DNA of 64,000 nt, taken from contig NC_030680.2 of the NCBI RefSeq assembly GCF_000004195.4, positions 3,066,579-3,130,578 of the forward strand, read 5' to 3'. The notes beneath the pieces were generated by a model that had not been told where the DNA came from, did not search any database, and was given only the letters and a program-made list of their open reading frames with translations. The first letter of the stretch is position 1, and each line of letters opens with the position of its first letter. Shown here piece after piece: positions 50,341 to 61,194 of the stretch. The DNA is from Xenopus tropicalis (taxonomy: Eukaryota > Chordata > Amphibia > Anura > Pipidae). A program made the translations under genes and the position numbers.

Positions 50341-50925
50341 TTAGAATCCTCTCCGCTCTATAAAAACTAGGTCAAACAAGAGAAACATAACTAATTATTT
50401 ACATTGGATGAAGCTTCGGGGGGAAGAGAACAGAAATCAGTAATTTGATGGCGGCGGCGGCGGTGGCGGTTTGTAATTAAGACGCCAGGCGGAAGGGAAA
50501 TTGACAGATTGAGATTTTCTTTGTGATCACCTGCGCGGGAAACGCACAAAGCGCCGCCGACTGACAACAAACGCCAAGATGGGAAAAGCCCCGTGCGTCT
50601 GATCTTCCCTGTGTTCTCCAGAACCCGCCCTGGGCTGGATCAGCACTTGTACCGCTCGTAGCGCCAGGAATCCCAAAAGAGCCTGATCTTTCCACTAACA
50701 AAATACAAAATGCCGGATTAATAACATAATCCTTTGATTCTGACACGTGCGCCGCGGGCAAGTCTCCTCGGCTGCCGGCGCCAAAATCCTCCGCTTTTTA
50801 TCCCCCCCCCCCAGTTCTCTGCATCTTTTCTACAGAATTCCCAGGACCCACCGGGTCAGAGTCTTTTACCAACAACGATGTTAGAACTTCTGTAAATGAG
50901 CCAAAATGACTTTGGCCGGCTACGG
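50341..50925. other. Unique non-coding island
   Basis: Complex, CpG-rich sequence starts with a GGCGGCGGCGGCGG run near 50450 and includes a C10 run near 50803. There is no credible exon. Confidence 0.5.
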
Positions 50926-51180
50926 GCGATTTTTTTCGGCAGGAATCTATTTACAGTGAAATGACGCATTTCGCCATTGGAGCATTTTTCCACGAAACTG
51001 CTGCAAAAATTCAGTGCGGCAAAAAAGGATAAAAAAGTCGCGGTGGCATCAAAATAAGTTTCGGTTTTGTCAAAAATGACTCACGGTACCCGCATTTTTG
51101 GGCAATTTTTTTCCAGCAATTTTGGCGGAATTTTTGCCAAAGCGAAACGGGATAGATTCGCACAACGCTATTGGCCGGTG
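50926..51180. mobile_element. Degenerate hAT-type MITE remnant
   Basis: TTTCGGCAGGAATC, ATTTCGCCATT, CACGAAACTGC and AAAGCGAAACGGGATAGATTCGC resemble the subterminal parts of the element at 28154-29108. The right end CACAACGCTA replaces the expected CCATCACTA. Both termini are worn. Confidence 0.55.
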
Positions 51181-52021
51181 CGTCCGATGATAAATTCTTT
51201 TGCACAAGGAGAATTGCGCCACGGACGCGCATTTGCCAGGAAAAATCGTTTTTTAGGCAGATAAGAACGTAATTATGTAATTAAGGGAGGGTTCCCAGCG
51301 TAGCAAGGTCACATGGTGCAGGGAAATGGGTGGGGCATAGGCAACCATCTATAGGAAGAAGTGATTCGCAATAAAATTCTGCATTTTGCCATTGTTTGGG
51401 CCACTGGGACCCACTGGGTTTTCTCCTGGTGTCCTGGTGGCCCAGTTTGACTAGTGTAGGGGGCCCAAAGCGTTAATACCCCAACATGCTCAAGTCCTGG
51501 TAGCTGTAACCTGTGCCCTGGGGGAATGGGTTTTCAAGTTCTCATAGGCCGGGGGGTTCGTTCCTAACAAGAGTTTATATAAGGGGTGGGAGCACATGGC
51601 TCTTCCTCATTGGGTGCCAGAGGTGGGGGCTGCAGGGGAGCCCCAGTAAGAAGAAGCTTAGTACCCCAGGGGGGGTGGAGGCCCCTTAGTAAAGCCAAGG
51701 AAAGGAGCCAATGAACAAGGGATAGATAGTGGATAGCAGAACCTGTAACAGAAACCTCTAGGTGTCCTACATAGGCAGGGTAACCAGAAAAATTAACCAC
51801 TTCTCTATCAATGATGTTTAGTGCGGGTCGGATTCCAAGGTGGGACTCAGGGAATTCTACTGGAGCCCCCTTTGAGCAGCCTTAACGGGAACCCTAATGG
51901 TGGAAAATATTGTCCCCACCTGAGGTGAGAGCTAAGAAAGCCTGTACTCTGTGAGAGCTCAAGGTTGTGCTTTCAGACACCCCAAAAAGTCAAAGGCTCC
52001 AAAGGAATCCAGAGTGTTCTC
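51181..52021. other. Mixed sequence with a GGCCCAGT-type MITE trace and a TATA-like site
   Basis: At about 51398-51455, GGGCCACTGGGACCCACTGG to GGTGGCCCAGTTTGAC is a worn copy of the CAGGGTCGGACTGG family. TTTATATAAGGGG at 51574-51586 looks like a TATA box, but no gene follows it. The 78-codon minus frame (51800-51564) lacks any domain. The stretch may be part of an old LTR, which is not shown. Confidence 0.4.
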
Positions 52022-52316
52022 CTTCTACTCCTTCCCACCTCCTTCCCACCTCCTTCCCACCTCCTTCCCACCTCTTTCACCTCCTTCCCACCTCCTTCCC
52101 ACCTCTTTCACCTCCTTCCCACCTCCTTCTCCTCCTTCCCACCTCCTTCCCACCTCCTTCTCACCTCCTTCCCACCTCCTTCCCACCTCCTTCACCTCCT
52201 TCACCTCCTTCACCTCCTTCACCTCCTTCACCTCCTTCACCTCCTTCACCTCCTTCACCTCCTTCACCTCCTTCACCTCCTTCACCTCCTTCACCTCCTT
52301 CACCTCCTTCACCTCC
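52022..52316. repeat. Polypyrimidine repeat: 11-bp CTCCTTCCCAC grading into 9-bp CTCCTTCAC
   Basis: From 52022 to about 52190 the units are mainly CTCCTTCCCAC. From about 52190 to 52316 there are about 14 perfect CTCCTTCAC units. It is almost pure C/T on the plus strand, a mirror-like tract able to form a triplex. The KEV repeat frame on the minus strand and the HLL/PPS frames on the plus strand are shadows. Confidence 0.95.
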
Positions 52317-53341
52317 AGGCTACAATGAGCCCCTTTATCCCCAACCCCAAGACCAAAAGGCTCTAAGGAGCAAGTGTCTTCAGACTCTCCTTCACCTCAC
52401 AGCTAGGGAGAGTCCCTTTCTCCAAGGGGTCTGCTGAAGCTTCTCCTGCTGGCCCATTGGCCGGAGGATCAAGCTTCGTAATCTGCCCATCAGGAGAGTC
52501 CAAAACCCCTCTCCATCAAGAACAGACTCTACACTTGATCTTAGCCAAAACACCTATTAACTTAATTAAAAATGCAAGGGACATGACCAATGAGAATGCT
52601 GATTCCCAGGCCCCTTGCTGGTACCTTACATATAGAGATAATGATGCCATTTTCCCGTCATTATATGGCACAGGAATCAGACATGGGGATAAAGGGACAG
52701 ACTTGTTCAGTGCTGGGAAACTGTGCTTATTGCTCCCAACTCCAATTGCAGGAACAGAGAACAGGGAGCCGGATTTACTCACATCAGCTGGGATTCTCAT
52801 TGGGGGATTCTTTTGCATATTAATGCACCAATTGCCCTGGATGTTGATCCGTATCAGTATAGGGCGAGGGGCAAGGAGTCTGTAAATTGCTTCTTTGGTA
52901 AAGTTCAACTTTCCCTTATAATTTGCACTTTGTTAGTGAGGGGAGTCATTTCCGAGGGGGGGGGGGAAGCGCCGCGATGTTCCGGGCTGTGATCACGCTG
53001 CTAAATATTCTTTATTCTTGTTCTATTAATTATTTATATATTGTCAACACATTTCACAGGACTGCAGACATTGTGAGAGCTGGGAATCTATGGAGAGTAA
53101 GTGAGCAGGAGAGACAGAAGGAATCGGAAGATGTGGCATACGGGGTGCAGGAGGCAGCAGCCGAATCAGCGGGGCGCTATATTGTGGCACATTCACACTC
53201 TGGCAATGGCTTGTGGGTTTTATTTTAAATATAGGGATACCAAAAGCCTTCTTAAAGGAACATTGCCTTGACTTAAATATCCTGGTTCAGTGCATAATAG
53301 ATAGGAATATCTAAGATAAAATAGATTTTTTCTTTCTATGA
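52317..53341. other. Non-array sequence around a U2 snRNA fragment
   Basis: There is no array. Two overlapping frames on opposite strands (52457-52885 plus, 52908-52516 minus, 142 and 130 codons) contain no domain that I recognise, and one of them crosses the U2 fragment. I see no exon signals that form a gene. Confidence 0.45.
52517..52550 (-). pseudogene. U2 snRNA 5'-region fragment
   Basis: On the minus strand TTTTGGCTAAGATCAAGTGT is followed by AGAGTCTGTTCTTG. This matches the strongly conserved 5' part of U2 snRNA (which has TAGTATCTGTTCTTATC), except that TA-T is changed to GA-G. The extreme 5' end and everything past TTCTT are absent, so it is a pseudogene fragment and not a working snRNA gene. 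Confidence 0.75.
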
Positions 53342-54414
53342 CTATGAGCAAACTTAGGGGGCTGTTCCTGCTGAATTGTGCTTAGTACAGGGGAATCCCT
53401 ATGTGCCATAGTTTTATGGTATCTCTCTGTACAGGCTATGGGCAAACTTAGGGGGCTGTTCCTGCTGAATTGTGCTTAGTACAGGGGAATCCCTATGTGC
53501 CATAGTTTTATGGTATCTCTCTGTACAGGCTATGGGCAAACTTAGGGGGCTGTTCCTGCTGAATTGTGCTTAGTACAGGGGAATCCCTATGTGCCATAGT
53601 TTTATGGTATCTCTCTGTACAGGCTATGAGCAAACTTAGGGGGCTGTTCCTGCTGAATTGTGCTTTGTACAGGGGAATCCCTATGTGCCATAGTTTTATG
53701 GTATCTCTCTGTACAGGCTATGGGCAAACTTAGGGGGCTGTTCCTGCTGAATTGTGCTTAGTACAGGGGAATCCCTATGTGCCATAGTTTCATGGTATCT
53801 CTCTGTACAGGCTATGAGCAAACTTAGGGGGCTGTTCCTGCTGAATTGTGCTTAGTACAGGGGAATCCCTATGTGCCATAGTTTTATGGTATCTCTCTGT
53901 ACAGGCTATGAGCAAACTTAGGGGGCTGTTCCTGCTGAATTGTGCTTAGTACAGGGGAATCCCTATGTGCCATAGTTTTATGGTATCTCTCTGTACAGGC
54001 TATGGGCAAACTTAGGGGGCTGTTCCTGCTGAATTGTGCTTAGTACAGGGGAATCCCTATGTGCCATAGTTTTATGGTATCTCTCTGTACAGGCTATGAG
54101 CAAACTTAGGGGGCTGTTCCTGCTGAATTGTGCTTAGTACAGGGGAATCCCTATGTGCCATAGTTTTATGGTATCTCTCTGTACAGGCTATGGGCAAACT
54201 TAGGGGGCTGTTCCTGCTGAATTGTGCTTAGTACAGGGGAATCCCTATGTGCCATGGTTTTATAGTATCTCTCTGTACAGGCTATGAACAAACTTAGGGG
54301 GCTGTTCCTGCTGAATTGTGCTTAGTACAGGGGAATCCCTATGTGCCATAGTTTTATGGTATCTCTCTGTACAGGCTATGGGCAAACTTAGGGGGCTGTT
54401 CCTGCTGAATTGTG
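53342..54414. repeat. 94-bp minisatellite, about 11.4 copies
   Basis: CTATGGGCAAACTTAGGGGG or CTATGAGCAAACTTAGGGGG recurs at 53342, 53436, 53530, 53624 and on with an exact 94-bp period. It ends inside a unit at GAATTGTGCC (54414). The CCTGCTGAATTGTGC part joins directly to a hAT terminus and likely belongs to it. Confidence 0.95.
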
Positions 54415-54453
54415 CCAAATCCCAAATTGAATCCTGGATTCAGTGACTCCCTA
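54415..54453. mobile_element. Right terminus of a TAGGGATGCACC-type hAT MITE
   Basis: CCTGGATTCAGTGACTCCCTA near 54433-54453 is a close inverse of the TAGGGATGCACC..AATCC end found at 55817. It directly follows the 94-bp array, so the array probably grew inside this element. No clear left end is seen; TAGGGATACCAAAA near 53235 is a weak candidate. Confidence 0.55.
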
Positions 54454-54508
54454 GTTCAAAGCAACAATGAACTGAGAAGGTTACTCATCCATTGGACTTT
54501 ATTTACAG

Positions 54509-55256
54509 CATTATTTGATTGTGGGTGGGGCCAGCATCACCTCTCATGGGTGGGTCTTTGACTCTAAGACTGGGTATTGTCCATTGGGTTTAGGGAATAA
54601 TCTGATCCGAATGTTTAGGGCCACATCTGCCTATTGGCTTGGCCACCAAATCTGTTGGGTTTCTTCCCAGAGTTCTTCAGTGAGCTCCATTCTGATGGCT
54701 ATTGGGAAGGCGATTGCTTTGGGCCAATCAATACATTGGTTGCCGACTCAAGCCGAGGCCCAGCTGGCACCCACACTCCCACAGATAGAAATGTTGATGA
54801 GTTTATAGCAATTGGAATGAACAAGAAATGAAAGAATGTGTAATTGTGCCGGCGGAGTCGGTGGGAAGGTGCCATTATTTGATTGTGGGTGGGGCCAGAA
54901 ACACCTCCTCATGGGTGGGTCTTTGACTCTAAGACTGGGTATGGTCCATTGGGTTTAGGGAATAATCTGATCCGAATGTTTACGGCCACATCTGCCCATT
55001 GGCTTGGCCACCAAATCTGTTGGGTTTCTTCCCAGAGTTCTTCAGTGAGCTCCATTCTGATGGCTATTGGGAAGGCGATTGCTTTGGGCCAATCAATACG
55101 TTGGCTTCCGACTCAAGCCGAGGCCCAGCTGGCACCCACCGCCCCGGCACTGGCACCCAAACTCCCCCAGATAGAAATGTCGATGGCTCTAGAGCAATTG
55201 GAATGAACAAGAAATGAAAGAATGTGTAATTGTGCCGGTGGAGTCGGTGGGAAGGT
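54509..55256. repeat. Two direct copies of a 364-bp unit
   Basis: CATTATTTGATTGTGGGTGG starts at 54509 and 54873. Both copies run through CTTTGACTCTAAGACTGGGT, TTGGGAAGGCGATTGCTTTG and GAATGAACAAGAAATGAAAG with few changes. The second copy has an extra ~24 bp (CCCCGGCACTGGCACCCAAA region). The open frames of 65-107 codons in each copy lack coding signals. Confidence 0.93.
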
Positions 55257-55816
55257 GCCGATGCCCAAGAGGTGAGTAAAGAGAGTGTCTGTTTAGCTGG
55301 ATCTGACGGCGTTTAGGCCCATTAGCATTTCTGAGGGACTCGTCAGACGCCGGCTCCGAGCCTGTAGAGCAAATAGCCAGGTATTTAAGTAACCATCTAA
55401 AAGTCTAATTACACCGAATTTGCATTCCTTTTATGCCGGGTTTGCGCTTTTGTGAAGCAACGACAGAGGCGCCTGTCTCTTCCGACTGCTCGTGATAATA
55501 TCATATTCTTACATATTGGGGAGGAAAAGGGAAAAAAAGAGAGCGTCGGGGCCCGGCATACGAAATTGACTTGTTTTAATTCCACCAGCTGCACCGACAT
55601 ATGTTTAATGGAAAACGAAGGCAGGGCGGCGTTTCTATTTGAGTGCAATATTGATATGAAAGAGGAGTAATATAATGGCTGTTCTTGTCGGGGTTTAACG
55701 AGAGCTGCTCGTTAGGATTCCTCGTCAGACCCGCGCGCCGCCGAGACGCTAAATCTCATTTGTCTTCTCGGATCTGGAAGAGAAAGGTCTTCAGAATGTT
55801 CCATCTCTGTCCAGTT
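55257..55816. other. Unique non-coding island
   Basis: Complex, CpG-containing sequence. Frames of 72-79 codons on both strands overlap the same bases. No gene is seen. Confidence 0.5.
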
Positions 55817-58470
55817 TAGGGATGCACCAAATCCATTATTTTTGGGTTCGGCCAAACCCCAAATCCTTTGTTAAAGATCCTTTGTGGCTCAAAGTATGGG
55901 AACAGCTGCCCCCCAACATCTCCTTCTCAGCCCAGTGGCCACTAATATGCAGTTGCCCCTCCCTTTGCTGCTATAACTGCCCCTGCCCTTGTGGGAAGGT
56001 TCCCACTAGATGTTGGGACAGTGTTGCTGGGAGTTGTTCCCATTCAGCCACAAGGGCATTAGTGAGGTTGGGCAGTGATGTTGGGGATCAGTCTCACAGT
56101 CAGGGTTCCATCCCACAGGGGTTCAGTTGGGTTGCCCAACCCTACCTGCTATAACTGCCCCTACCCTTCTGGGAAGGTTCCCACTAGATGTTGGGACAGT
56201 GTTGCTGGGAGTTGCTCCCATTCAGCCACAAGGGCACTAGTGAGGTTGGGCACTGATGCTGGGGATCAGGCTCACGTCGGGGGTTCCATCCCACAGGGGT
56301 TCAGTTGGGTTGCCCAACCCTACCTGCTATAACTACCCCTACCCTTCTGGGAAGGTTCCCACTAGATGGTGGAACAGTGTTGCTGGGAGTTGCTCCCATT
56401 CAGCCACAAGGGCATTAGTGAGGTTGGGCACTGATGTTGGGGATCCGGCTCACAGTTGGGCTTCCATCCCACAGGGGGTCAGTTGGGTTGGGGTCAGGGC
56501 TCTGTTAGGTTCTTCCCATCCCAGCAAACCCATTCTGTAGGACCTGACTCTGTGCATGGGGGGCATTATTGTGCTGAAACAGGAAAGGGCCCCCCCAAAC
56601 TGTTCCACAAAGTAGGAAGCACGAAATTGCCAGGAATGTCATTGTTGTGGCTTGTGTGTTGGCCACGATGAGCAACTGCGATGACTAAAAGAGGTGCCAC
56701 ATACTACTGACCATAAAATCTACATGAAGTTCTTGTGGTCTCCAGCATCTTAGGGGCCCTTTTGGGCCATCTCTGTAAGGCCTATGGAGTTTGGCCAATT
56801 GCATAGGAGAGTGCATCTACTTGGAACACCAAGACAGCTGGGCCTGAAGGGTATTGGCCTTTATGCAGGTAAAACACCCCAAATCAGCTTGTATGACACC
56901 CCATTCTGGTACCTGCCAGACTCCCAGCATCCCCTGACAGCCGGAGTTGGCAGCTACAGAATGGCTGGAGGGCTGCAGGTATCACAAACAGCGGCTCAGC
57001 CACCTGGAAGGAGATTGTTAAATGAAGTTGTCTCGGTGGAAGGTATCAACATTTTATAGCCTGGGGCAAGAACATTCTCTTCATTAAAATTTGAGAAAGC
57101 AAAACCAGCGAGCGATGTTCCATCCCTTTTACTTTTCTCTGGGATTTTTGATTAATTTTTGAAAGATAATTTTGTTTGGAGATAGTCCCCCCCCCTCAAA
57201 AAAATCTTATTGTCTGCCCGATAGAAGGGTTGATTCTTGTAGAGAAGGAGCAAAGCTCTCGGCATCGGTCTCAACACAACAAAGTTACCCCGTGCCTTGT
57301 GCCTGTGTAGAACCCTCAGTAGAACAAAAATAAATACACAATGTGGCCAAAGCTATGGCAATTCTGTGCTTCCTAATTTGTGGAACAGTTTGGGGGGGCT
57401 TCTGTTTCAGTACAATAATCACCCCATACACAGAGCCAGGTTCTACAGAATGGGTTTGCTGGGATTGGAAGAACCTGACTGCACAGAGCCCTGACCCCAA
57501 CCCAACTGAACCCCTGTGGGATGGAACCCCGACTGTGAGCCTGATCCCCAACATCACTGCCCAACCTCACTAATGCCCTTGTGGCTGAATGGGAGCAACT
57601 CCCAGCAACACTGTCCCAACATCTAGTGGGAACCTTCCCAGAAGGGCAGGGGCAGTTATAGCAGCAAGGGGAGGGGCAACCCAAATGAACCCCTGTGGGA
57701 TGGAACCCCGACTGTGAGCCTGATCCCCAACATCACTGCCCAACCTCACTAATGCCCTTGTGGCTGAATGGGAGCAACTCCCAGCAACACTGTCCCAACA
57801 TCTAGTGGGAACCTTCCCAGAAGGGCAGTTATAGCAGCAAGGGGAGGGGCAACCCAAATGAACCCCTGTGGGATGGAACCCCGACTGTGAGCCTGATCCC
57901 CAACATCAGTGCCCAACCTCACTAATGCCCTTGTGGCTGAATGGGAGCAACTCCCAGCAACACTGTCCCAACATCTAGTGGGAACCTTCCCAGAAGGGCA
58001 GTTATAGCAGCAAGGGGAGGGGCAACCCAAATGAACCCCTGTGGGATGGAACCCCGACTGTGAGCCTGATCCCCAACATCACTGCCCAACCTCACTAATG
58101 CCCTTGTGGCTGAATGGGAACAACTCCCAGCAACACTGTCCCAACATCTAGTGGGAACCTTCCCAGAAGGGTAGGGGCAGTTATAGCAGGTAGGGTTGGG
58201 CAACCCAACTGAACCCCTGTGGGATGGAACCCCGACTGTGAGCCTGATCCCCAACATCACTGCCCAACCTCACTAATGCCCTTGTGGCTGAATGGGAGCA
58301 ACTCCCAGCAACACTGTCCCAACATCTAGTGGGAACCTTCCCAGAAGGGCAGGGGCAGTTATAGCAGCAAGGGGAGGGGCAACTATGTGTTCATGCCCTT
58401 GGCTTGGGAATGAGATGTTGGGGGGCAGGTATTGGGGTTCATGCTGAATTCTATCCAACTAATCCAATTC
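55817..58470. mobile_element. Large inverted-repeat (foldback-like) structure with 178-bp tandem units in both arms
   Basis: TAGGGATGCACCAAATCC at 55817 is a hAT-type left end. The left arm has three units (GGGAAGGTTCCCACTAGATG at 55993, 56171 and 56349, period 178). The right arm has five inverse units (57632 to 58335, 173-179 bp). The arms also share inner sequence (56480-56680 with 57310-57510: GGGTTTGCTGGGATTGGAAG or its inverse) and outer sequence (CTGCCCCCCAACATCTC). The spacer is 56680-57310. No matching right hAT end is seen near 58470. Confidence 0.8.
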
Positions 58471-59750
58471 TCAGTGAAACAAACAAGCTGTTCACGTTGC
58501 TGCACATTTAAAGGCAAAGCAAAGGGGTTTATTTTGATATTTTCTTGTTTTATTTACACACATTTAGACTATAAAAACTCCAAACAGTAAGAGCAGCGAG
58601 GGTTTTAATCAGGCCATTCCTGCGCCCATTTTGCCCAACAATAAGTTTATAGACGGGTGGTACGGCTGGCAGTCGCGGGGGGACAGTAACTGCCACTCAG
58701 TGCAGAAAGCAATGTATAATCTATATCTGGATGTATAAAGGGAGGCCTCCTCACAAAGGGCCTGTCAGTCTCCCCGCTATACAGGCAAGGTGCTCTAAGT
58801 ATAGTGTTTTGTGCAAGCGTTCCCGGGATGCAGCCAAGTTTGCCTTTAATCATGCACTTAAGCTAAATAATACATTCGGAATGTCATAACCAAGAGGACA
58901 GTCATATTAAAGAAATGGGATTTAACCCCTGTGTGCCGCCGCCGATAATACTTTCCCTTTCTTTATCCGGGGACTGCTTGTCATTTATAATTTCCAGCCG
59001 ACGGAGAGATAATGGATTTACAATGAAACCCTGATGGCTCTCCCAGTAAAATGGAAATATAGGAAATAAGCGCCCGTGACATTAGCCGCCGCCGCCACGA
59101 ATAAAAGAAGAAAATAGAAATAAAAGGGGAAGATAAAATATGTTGTTAGGCAAGTGCCAGCCCCGGCGACAGCAAATAAATACACGGTTTGGGGCGGAAG
59201 CGGCTCGGGGCTAATGGCAGCCGTCTGACAGTTACGGCAAAAATATGAACTTTGTTTTGTGGAACTTGCGAGCGACAGGGGGAGACGGCGAAAGGTTACG
59301 GAAATCGAGTCGCACTTATAGGTTTGACATTCTGCGTGGGAGGGCGGCCATTATCAGTCTGCGCCGAATGGCGACCCATTTCAATATCGCGCCGGTAAAT
59401 TGGTACTTTGCCTAGTGGGGGGAAGAAAAAAAATGAACAATTGCATAAACCGCAATTAAACGAGAGATATTTGTACGTATTTTAGTTAAAGGGCAACAGG
59501 CGAGGTCGGTCGGCGGGTTTGTAAGTGATTTATTACCCCGTGTCCATTAGAGTATACTGGCGGGGGGTTATTCTGCATAGAACCCTAGGGGTATTTGATA
59601 TCTGAACCTATTAGTAGGCAGTGTAATGTCCCACCCCTATACTGGGGGGCTCCTCCCTCTACCCCAACCTACCCTGACTGTGGTTACTCCCCCCTGCCCC
59701 AGACTCCTCCTTGATTATCTGCATATTTGTAGTGAGAAGGGAATCTATCC
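58471..59750. other. Unique non-coding island, 1.3 kb
   Basis: This is complex sequence with CpG-containing blocks (58920-59420) such as GCCGCCGCCGCCACG and many ATTA words. There is no array, and no frame over 70 codons. It is the longest array-free, transposon-free stretch in the window and a good candidate for conserved noncoding DNA. Confidence 0.5.
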
Positions 59751-60180
59751 CATTTTCCTATGACCAGAAAATTCCACAAAACACGTTTATCGCACAACTT
59801 TTTTGTCGCCCGCGTCCTTTTTTTCGGACGTGTCTTTTTTGACGAGACTGCGCCTATTTTGCTGCAACCACACCCATTTTGTTAGGCCCACGCCCACTTG
59901 GACGCAACCACGCCCACTTTGTTAGGTCTGCATCCAATTTGACGCAACAACGCCCATTTTGTAGGGTCAGCGGCCATTTTGTCGGGTCAGCACCCATTTT
60001 GACACAACCATGTTTATTTTGACTGCACCCAATTGGCGCAACTGAGACTTTTTTTGACGTGCAACAAATATTTCCGCTGTGAATTTTTGCGGAAGTTGTG
60101 TGAAGCAATTCACTGGCATAATGCGGAAATTCGCAGCAAATCCATTTGCAGCGAAAAAGTTCGCTAATTACTACATATTT
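59751..60180. mobile_element. Degenerate MITE with an internal ~20-bp CGCCCATTTTGT-type repeat
   Basis: The right part (AATGCGGAAATTCGCAGCAA, AAAAAGTTCGCTAATTACTA) resembles GCGAA-rich hAT MITE ends. The centre (59840-60020) is about nine worn units of CACGCCCATTTTGTTAGG type. Its design, a short-unit array inside a GCGAA MITE, is the same as at 28154-29108. Confidence 0.6.
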
Positions 60181-61194
60181 GTGTTTATTCATATGGGTGG
60201 ATCACCCTGACTCCCAGTTATCGGGGTGCCAAAGTTCTTCGTTCCTGGGTTTATCAACAAAGTGATACTCACTGTGGGGTTCTGGCTACGGAATACCCCA
60301 CACTGGGGGGCGTACCCTCTACATGGGTGGGGCTTTTGGTATTGGACCCAAGGAATTCGACCAATAAATGGAGCCTGATCCCAAGATGTCACAGGAACTC
60401 AGCGTTTCATGTCCGGAATTAACCAATAGGGAGGCTTCTTCTCTTCCGGCGGGAAGGGGGGGGGTGCATGTTTGAATGCCTATCTATGCAAAAGATGCCA
60501 GTCGCAAAAATAACCACAAAAAACTGGCATTTAGGGGATGCCGCCACCAGAAGCCGAGCACAATGGCCCCATTATGTGTAATTATTACGACTTTAAGGCG
60601 CATTATTAGGAAGTCATTGTGCCGCTGTTGGCAAAACAGCCTCGTTCGTTGGCTGCTCGGTAATTAAAGTCAGTAAAACAAACATGATCTTTCCCGTTGT
60701 GGGATTAGGAATCGCAGGAAGACACAAATCCTTTGAATCAATAACCCTGTCTATCTGTCTGTCTCTTTTCCACCCGCGGAATAATGAATCTCTCTCCCAG
60801 CTGGGCCTTTAATTACCATATGGTCGGGTCTTGGCGGCTCCGTCTGCTTTATGTAGATTGGCATCATGAAAGAATGAAACGTGATAATGAGGGGAAGTGA
60901 TCAGCCGAGCGCCGGCGCCAAACAAATCGTCTGACGGAGCCTCCGCGAAGTTTAACGAGGCCTCGACGCAACTTGTTGTCCTTCCCCGAAGAGGCCGCCG
61001 ACGCCATTCGCTTTGAACAGAGAATATGTTAATGAAATATTAAATGTTGTGTTAATTATTTGGTTTTTGTTCATCTGGTTCATCCGTCCAGTTTGTTTTA
61101 TTCATCAATTTCACTCCTTTGCTGCATCTTCTATGTTTGTCCTCCACCCTGGGATCCTTGGGCCCCTCCCGACCTACATCTGCACCCCTATTTG
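60181..61194. other. Unique non-coding island, 1 kb
   Basis: Complex sequence with CpG-rich parts (60890-61010) and TAATTA words. The frame at 61013 onward opens into the next array and is not a gene. Confidence 0.5.

Noticed and set aside
51574..51586. TATA box (TTTATATAAGGGG) as a gene promoter
   Set aside because: No exon with coding signals follows within the next kilobase on that strand. It may belong to an old LTR but no ends were found.
52517..52550. Functional U2 snRNA gene
   Set aside because: Only about 34 bases match. The Sm site, branch-site sequence and 3' stem-loops are missing.
52457..52908. Overlapping 142- and 130-codon frames
   Set aside because: They lie on opposite strands over the same bases and one crosses a U2 snRNA fragment. 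No domain is seen.
55452..55670. 72-79 codon frames on both strands
   Set aside because: The frames are short and overlap each other, lack signals, and sit in a complex island better explained as noncoding.
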